Both the position numbers and the translations under genes were made by a program. Below are positions 58,423 to 64,000 of a stretch of 64,000 nt of DNA, in pieces. Numbering within the stretch: position 1 is the stretch's first letter; every line of letters starts with the position of its first letter. Under the pieces are notes generated by a model that made no database searches, was not told the origin of the DNA, and saw nothing but the letters and a program-made list of their open reading frames with translations. The stretch is from Haematococcus lacustris (lineage: Eukaryota > Chlorophyta > Chlorophyceae > Chlamydomonadales > Haematococcaceae): contig JASKMD010000007.1 of assembly GCA_030144725.1 (NCBI GenBank), forward strand, positions 5,907,699-5,971,698, in the 5' to 3' direction.

Positions 58423-60484
58423 ATGAGGGGCCTAGCGGGCAAGCTTGGACGATGCTTGTTGCGGGTGGCACAAGAGCAGCAGCAGGCCTTGCTTCTGCCT
58501 AACTGCGGACAGCTGCAACATGTGAGCTGCGTAAGGCCCGAGGTTTTGATAAAGACTCGTGGCGCACCAGGCTTGTGCTCGCTCACCCGCAGGTCACGCT
58601 GAGTGGTGTCGCAGCCTGCCACACAGCCAGCAGCTCCGCGCCGTCCCCGGCAGGCCTCTCCCGCTTGCACACAGCCGTGCTGCCGCAGCCTGCAGCGACA
58701 GCTCAGGTGCGCTGTGTATTACCAACCCATCAACACGACAAGGCTATCACGAGCCGCGTCTCGTGTCCAAGTTGTAGGTATGGAGCTCGTTCAGCAACGT
58801 GGACCCCTTTGCGCCGGTGCTATCCGAAGTGCAAGCAATTAGCGAAAGGCTCAGACACAGCGTCTCATCCAGCATTCCAGCACTGACACAGGCAGCAGAG
58901 TATTTCTTTCGCAAGGGTGTGGAGGGGAAACGGCTCAGACCCACACTTACTATGCTCATGGCCTCAGCCCTCTCACATGGCAGCCCCAGCTTGGAGTACT
59001 CAAAGATGGACGTGCGCCCTGCAGCTGAGCATGCCCCAGAGCTGCGGCGGCGCCAGCAGCGCATTGCAGAGATAGCAGAACTCATTCATGTTGCCAGCCT
59101 GCTCCATGACGATGTTATTGATGATGCCAGTACCCGCCGAGGCATCCTGTCGCTAAATGCCACAGTGGGAAACAAGGTCGCAATTCTGGCTGGTGACTTC
59201 CTCTTAGCCAGAGCATCTGTGTCACTGGCAGCCCTGCGCAATACTCAAATAGTGGAGCTTCTGTCGCAAGTTTTGGAGCACTTGGTTTCAGGAGAAATCA
59301 TGCAGGTAAGGGGCATGGTGTGCTGAGGTTTATCGTGCAGCGAGTCATGGCATAGCAATGCCGTTTGCTGCGATGCAAAGCAGAGATGATGGCATTTTGG
59401 CTTCATTTGCAGATGACAGCCAGTGATGAGAAGCTGCTGAGCATGGAGCACTACCTTCAGAAGACTTACTGCAAGACTGCATCACTCATGGCCAACAGCG
59501 CAAAGGCCGTGGCAGTACTCAGCGACCAGCCACCTGAGGTATGGCCACCTATGGGGTGTTGACGTTAATTGGAGCTTGGGTTCATTATGTGATGCCAGAC
59601 TTCACTAGGCTCGCAAAGACTACGCCTAGGTCATGTTGAGTGTGCCGACATGTTGTGAAGCATCGGCGCAGGGCATGCTTGGCGTTCTACACAGCCATCA
59701 ATGACACTGCTGCTGTGCTTGTAGGTGTGTGACATGGCATGGAGCTATGGGCGACATGTTGGCATCGCCTTTCAGGTGAATGTCAGGACTTGTCACAAGC
59801 TCCACTGCAAGTGCAGTCTTTGAGATGGCGCGTTGCTCGTTGTTCATCTGGCCATAGGTGGTGGATGACATCTTGGACCTCACTGCCAGCTCCAGCATTT
59901 TGGGCAAACCTGCATTGAATGACATCAAAAGTGGGCTGGCCACTGCGCCTGTCCTTTTTGCAGCAGAGCAGAAGCCAGAGCTGAGGCCTTTGATTTTGAG
60001 GAAGTTTAAGCAGGAAGGCGACCTATCTAAAGTGGGTGCTATGTGAAGAAGTCAGCATCCAAATATGGCAGTGCAGCCTGTGAGCCTACACTGCAGTCAT
60101 TGGGTCCAGCACACAATGCAAATGCCAACTATGCGCTCACCCTGCCATGTTCGCACCTCTCTGCAGGCAGTTCAGCTGATAGAAGCCAGCGATGGTATCC
60201 AAAGAGCCAAGGATCTTGCTCGTCATCACTGTGACATGGCAGTGGGCATGGTGAGCTGCCGTTCAGGGCCATGGTGCTCTGCCAGCTTAGCCATGCAGGA
60301 GGACATGCCTTGGGTGTGCTGGCATATGCCTGCTTAGGTTCAATGCCATTGGCAAGCCTGCAATTGGTTGCTTTGCTCTGCTGTGCAGGTTGCTGCCATG
60401 CCAGAGCCCCAATCAGACCATGCAGTTCTGTCACGGCAAGCTCTAGTAGAAATGACACGGAGAGTCCTGAGCAGAAAGAAATAG
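58423..60484 (+). CDS. SPS: Polyprenyl (solanesyl-type) diphosphate synthase
   Basis: Eight-exon model, all phase 0: 58423-58521, 58593-58706, 58778-59305, 59413-59538, 59725-59775, 59858-60031, 60167-60250, 60389-60484; 423 residues. The enzyme condenses isopentenyl diphosphate units onto an allylic primer to make the long side chain of ubiquinone or plastoquinone. It has the GVEGKRLRP substrate site, the first Asp-rich motif LLHDDVIDDASTRRG (Asp 182-187), GDFLLARA, the second Asp-rich motif FQVVDDILDLT (Asp 309-313), then GKPALNDIKSGLATAP with the K.G.T.P signature. The N-terminal 70 residues (MRGLAGKLGRCLLRVAQ...) are Arg/Ala/Ser-rich without acidic clusters, consistent with an organelle presequence; mitochondrion is more likely, but plastid is possible. 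The length and motif set match COQ1/SPS enzymes. All catalytic residues are intact, so it is probably functional. Confidence 0.92.
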
Positions 60485-60857
60485 CAGGACAGAGCTATGG
60501 TGATATATATAGAGTAATGCATGGTTTGTTCGCATATGTTTGGTATTCCCTGGCGCTTACCAATGACTGTTCACAGGATGCTGTGATGCTGTGCCAGTAT
60601 CGTCTATACCTGCCCTTGCGTTGGTACTTGTTGCCTGCTTGGCTGGTGAGGGAGGTGCTGTGTCTTGCCTACACTGCAGTCACGTGCAGTTGTTATTGAG
60701 GGTTTGGTTTACACCATGGATGTCATGGTTGTGAAAAGCTGGGGTGCGCACCTCGTGTTCTTTCTGCCGCCGTAGCCCCTGCTCAACACCCAAACCCTGC
60801 CATCGTCCCATGGCTGCCCGATCTCGATGCCATGAGATGGTCGCGCTGATTGATGCG
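60485..60857. other. 3' flank of the diphosphate synthase gene
   Basis: No gene seen before the assembly gap. No TGTAA poly(A) signal is evident on the plus strand in this stretch. Confidence 0.4.
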
Positions 60858-61357
60858 NNNNNNNNNNNNNNNNNNNNNNNNNNNNNNNNNNNNNNNNNNN
60901 NNNNNNNNNNNNNNNNNNNNNNNNNNNNNNNNNNNNNNNNNNNNNNNNNNNNNNNNNNNNNNNNNNNNNNNNNNNNNNNNNNNNNNNNNNNNNNNNNNNN
61001 NNNNNNNNNNNNNNNNNNNNNNNNNNNNNNNNNNNNNNNNNNNNNNNNNNNNNNNNNNNNNNNNNNNNNNNNNNNNNNNNNNNNNNNNNNNNNNNNNNNN
61101 NNNNNNNNNNNNNNNNNNNNNNNNNNNNNNNNNNNNNNNNNNNNNNNNNNNNNNNNNNNNNNNNNNNNNNNNNNNNNNNNNNNNNNNNNNNNNNNNNNNN
61201 NNNNNNNNNNNNNNNNNNNNNNNNNNNNNNNNNNNNNNNNNNNNNNNNNNNNNNNNNNNNNNNNNNNNNNNNNNNNNNNNNNNNNNNNNNNNNNNNNNNN
61301 NNNNNNNNNNNNNNNNNNNNNNNNNNNNNNNNNNNNNNNNNNNNNNNNNNNNNNNNN
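60858..61357. other. Assembly gap (500 N)
   Basis: Exactly 500 undetermined bases, a standard-size placeholder. The true distance is unknown. ORFs drawn through it are meaningless. The left end of Fanzor copy B may lie inside it. Confidence 0.99.
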
Positions 61358-61486
61358 CCGCTGTGGTGATCGACCTGTGTAGCGAGTCATCCTCGCCTGA
61401 GCGTGACGGGATGATCACTCCATTAATCTCACGGGAAACCCAAGTTGCTTGAAAAGGCCACCGCCCGTCGCACTGCGCATCGCGTG

Positions 61487-63882
61487 ATGGCCAAGAAGAA
61501 GCACAAGAAGGACCCGGGAAAGAAACAGAAAGGTGCGTGACCCTAGCCGACTGTGGGCTACTGTGGGCTACGCGCTGTGTGATAACCCGTCGCTCCTGTT
61601 GGTTCCATTGCAGCGTCTCGTTCCGCCCAAGGCAAGCAACGCCAAGAGCGACGGGATGGCTGGGCAACGAGCAGGCGTCAGGTCCGTGTCCCTGCCTTAT
61701 GTGTCCCCGCACTGTTTGCGTTGACCCCGCCTTTGTCTTGGCCTGTCAAAATGGCAACTTTGATTGGCTGCAGGTTATCAAGGTCCCCGAGGGCGCAGTG
61801 CTGCGCGGCTGCAAGAAGACGAGGCGCAAGCTGAGGGAGCACCTCCGGCTGCGGGCTGAAACCCACTCCCAGCTCCGCGTGATTGCGTCGCTGTTTGTGC
61901 TGCGGATTTTCTTGACATGCCTGGTTGGCTACCCCTCCCCGGGATATGCCAGCGCCCCTCAGCCTCCAGCCGTGCAGCCCCCCCAACCCCCTGATGCTCC
62001 CCTCCTACCCGTCCTACCCCCACGTGCCCCTGCCCAGCCTGCCCCTGCCCAGCCTGCCAGCATGGAGTGTGACACAGACTCTGACTCCGAGTCAGACTGT
62101 GACTCTGAGCCAGAGCCACAGTCTGACTCGGAGTCAGACTCAGAACCCGAGCCAGTCACGCAGCCCCCTCAAAGGCGCTGCAGCGCCCGCCTGGCAGCCC
62201 TTGCACCCGCAGCACCCACTGGCCCTCCCTTGCCCCTTGACTGTGAGGACTCTGTCATGCTGAGGCAGCTCAAGGACTTCTGCAAGTTCTTTGCCAACCC
62301 CAACTTCAAGACATGCTACAACCAGCTGCAGCGGCGCCTTGTGCGCAAAGGGCAGCACCGCCACCCCATGCTCATGCCAGCCTTTGAGGACCCCAGCAAC
62401 CAGGCGCTGCTGGCCAAGCTGCAGGATCTGGGCAGCATCAACCTGAGGGGTGACGCCAACACCATCGACGCACACTGCATGCAGTTGGCGGTGGCCATGC
62501 AGCACCATTACTCCAACCCAGGCAAGTGGTGGTGGTGACTAGACCCCGGGACTTGTACCTGACCTTGTACCTGACCTTATACCTGACCTTATACCTGACC
62601 TTATACCTGACCTGCCCTTATACCTGACCTGACCTGACCTGACCTTATATCTGACCTGACCTGACCTGACCTGACCTGACCTTATACCTAACCTGACCTT
62701 ATACCTGACCTTATACCTGCAGAGCGCATTGTCAAGCTCTACGCCAAGGCTGCCAGGGCCAAGCTAGGCTGGAGTGGGGAGGAGGCGCAGCTGTTCATCA
62801 GGATGGCATGTGGGTATGGCATCAACGCCCACAGCACGGAGCTGAAGGCCGCCACCCTGGACAAGGGCCATGTGGCGGACCTGATAAAGGAGGCCAACAA
62901 GCACCGCCGCCTACTGGGCATGAAGAAGGAAGGCTCCCTGCAGGACACCCTGCCCCTGCCCTGCCGCATGCGCCATGCAGTGCATGTGTGCCGGTGGCTA
63001 GAGCGGTGGCAGCAGCCCCACACCCCCCCCGTGCCAGGGCAGCCAAAGCGCGGCAAGAGGCGTGGGGTTGGTCCCCGGACCCTGACCTGCCCACCCCCCT
63101 TGACCCTCACCCCCATGGCCAGGGTGGGGGTGCACTTCATCAAGGTGGACAGCAGGGTGCTGCATGGGGTGTGCAGGCAGCTGGGCCTGACCAAGGAAAC
63201 CCGGGAAGCATTCACCTCAGAGCCAGCACTGTGCCATCACTGGGCCAGGTGGTTCAACACCAACAAGCTTGGCAACCAGGGGTTTGCTTTCGAGAGGTTG
63301 GTGGACACAGATGGTGTCAGCGTGTGCGTGCACTACACGCGCCCCCTTCCCCCTCCTCCAGCCCCACCTCCAGCTGCCAGCAGCAGCAGCAGCACCAGCA
63401 GCCGCCCAAGTGCAGCGGCAGCAGCGGCTCATGCAGTGGGGCTCCCCCACATAGGCAGGGGCATAGCTGAGATGCGTGAGTTCGTGTTTGACCCAGACAC
63501 ACAGATTGGGGTGGGCATCGACCCTGGCGTCACCCAGGCAGTCAGCGCAGCCTCGGGTGTGTGGGATCCGCAGTCAGGCCAGCTCATGGCAGACCAGCTG
63601 CGCCGGTGGAAGCTGACCAAGGGCGAGGTGAAGCATGCCAGCGGCCTGAACAATGCCCGCCGTGCCACTGAGCGGTGGCTCGCTCCTATCAAGCCCCACC
63701 TCCAGCACCTGGCAGCAGCAAGCTCAGCAGGCACCTCCCTGGAGGCCAACCTGAAGCACATCACCGTCACCCTGGCCACCTGGGATGCGGTGTGGGAGGT
63801 GTACCTGGACCCCAAGTGGGCACGGCAGCGGCTGAGGCTGTACGGAGCCCAGGACCGGGCGCTGGAGCAGTTCTTCAACAAG
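61487..63882 (+). CDS. Fanzor/TnpB-like RNA-guided nuclease homologue, copy B (3' truncated by window)
   Basis: Exons in phase: 61487-61532, 61614-61681, 61774-62521, 62723-63882; the donor at 63883 leads to exons beyond the window. It starts MAKKKHKKDPGKKQK, a strong NLS-like stretch that parallels MAKKKRR of copy A, and then more basic residues. Exon 3 has an acidic DSDSESDCDSEPEP insert. The N-terminal domain ends in FAFERLVDTDGVSVCVHY, equivalent to FAQIVHTDGVAIS of copy A. RuvC-I is present as GVGIDPGVTQAV (Asp codon 63520-63522). PKWARQRLRLYG...ALEQFFNK aligns with KRWANAKFRLYCG...VASFWAKV of copy A. RuvC-II and III lie outside the window. Intron 3 uses a GC donor (G|GCAAGT). No stop or frameshift is seen, so this copy may be intact. 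It is clearly diverged from copy A in sequence. Confidence 0.82.
62545..62720 (+). repeat. (ACCTGACCTTAT)n-type repeat in Fanzor copy B intron 3
   Basis: A mixture of CTTATACCTGAC dodecamers and CCTGA pentamers fills the 201-base intron 62522-62722 up to its CCTGCAG acceptor. Confidence 0.88.
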
Positions 63883-64000
63883 GTGAGGGTGGGTAGGTGG
63901 GTAGGTGGGAAGCCACCAGGCTGGAAGCCACCAGCAGGGCAGGTGGAACAGCGCCTGGTGCGCCCAGCCTGGAGCCAGGAGTGTGGCCAGCCAGTGCGGG

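Noticed and set aside
60680..61712. ORFs spanning the N run
   Set aside because: They consist mainly of undetermined residues over an assembly gap.

Overview
The window looks like nuclear DNA of a GC-rich green alga of the Chlamydomonadales type; a Haematococcus-like species would fit, but I cannot prove the species. The evidence is: genes with many small introns whose splice phases join exactly; plant-type proteins; a selenocysteine-synthesis enzyme (kept in green algae, lost in land plants); TGTAA-type poly(A) signals; and very heavy simple-repeat content in introns and between genes. There is one 500-base assembly gap (60858-61357).

Layout. 171-12430 (+) is a ten-exon WDR6/Trm734-type WD40 gene swollen by low-complexity inserts. 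Convergent to it, 22157-14946 (-) is an eleven-exon bZIP transcription factor with a long Gln-rich tail. 22724-23773 (+) is a small, probably plastid-targeted, Gly-rich membrane protein. 31392-25616 (-) is a complete eleven-exon SEPSECS gene (O-phosphoseryl-tRNA(Sec) selenium transferase). 31400-34100 is a repeat-rich stretch holding an inverted copy of part of the bZIP Gln-rich tail. 34571-34097 (-) is the start of a secretory-pathway membrane protein gene. 38419-35462 (-) encodes an Ala-rich LEA-like protein. From 38.5 to 48 kb the DNA is mostly gene-poor: decayed ORFs, about 1.16 kb of (CCCAG)n, telomere-like DNA and a 2.65 kb CTG/CCA array.

From 48 kb the window is rich in mobile or accessory genes. 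51082-48213 (-) is a Crinkler-like gene with a predicted PD-(D/E)xK nuclease fold. Head-to-head with it, 51511-54610 (+) is a Fanzor/TnpB-like RNA-guided-nuclease homologue (copy A), which appears to carry a frameshift. A second, different Fanzor-like gene (copy B) starts at 61487 and runs off the right edge. Between them are a five-exon gene of unknown function (55971-57652) and a complete polyprenyl (solanesyl-type) diphosphate synthase (58423-60484).

The most interesting result concerns the Fanzor family. A non-coding block just 3' of copy A (54717-54819) recurs in inverted orientation at 57966-58054. There it is again joined to a degraded copy of the Fanzor C-terminus (about 58131-58195). 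A shorter piece recurs near 22249-22305. This defines the 3' end of a Fanzor element family and is the best candidate here for an omega-RNA/right-end module.

All gene models were built by hand by matching splice phases. Functional names come from recognised family motifs; no database was searched.
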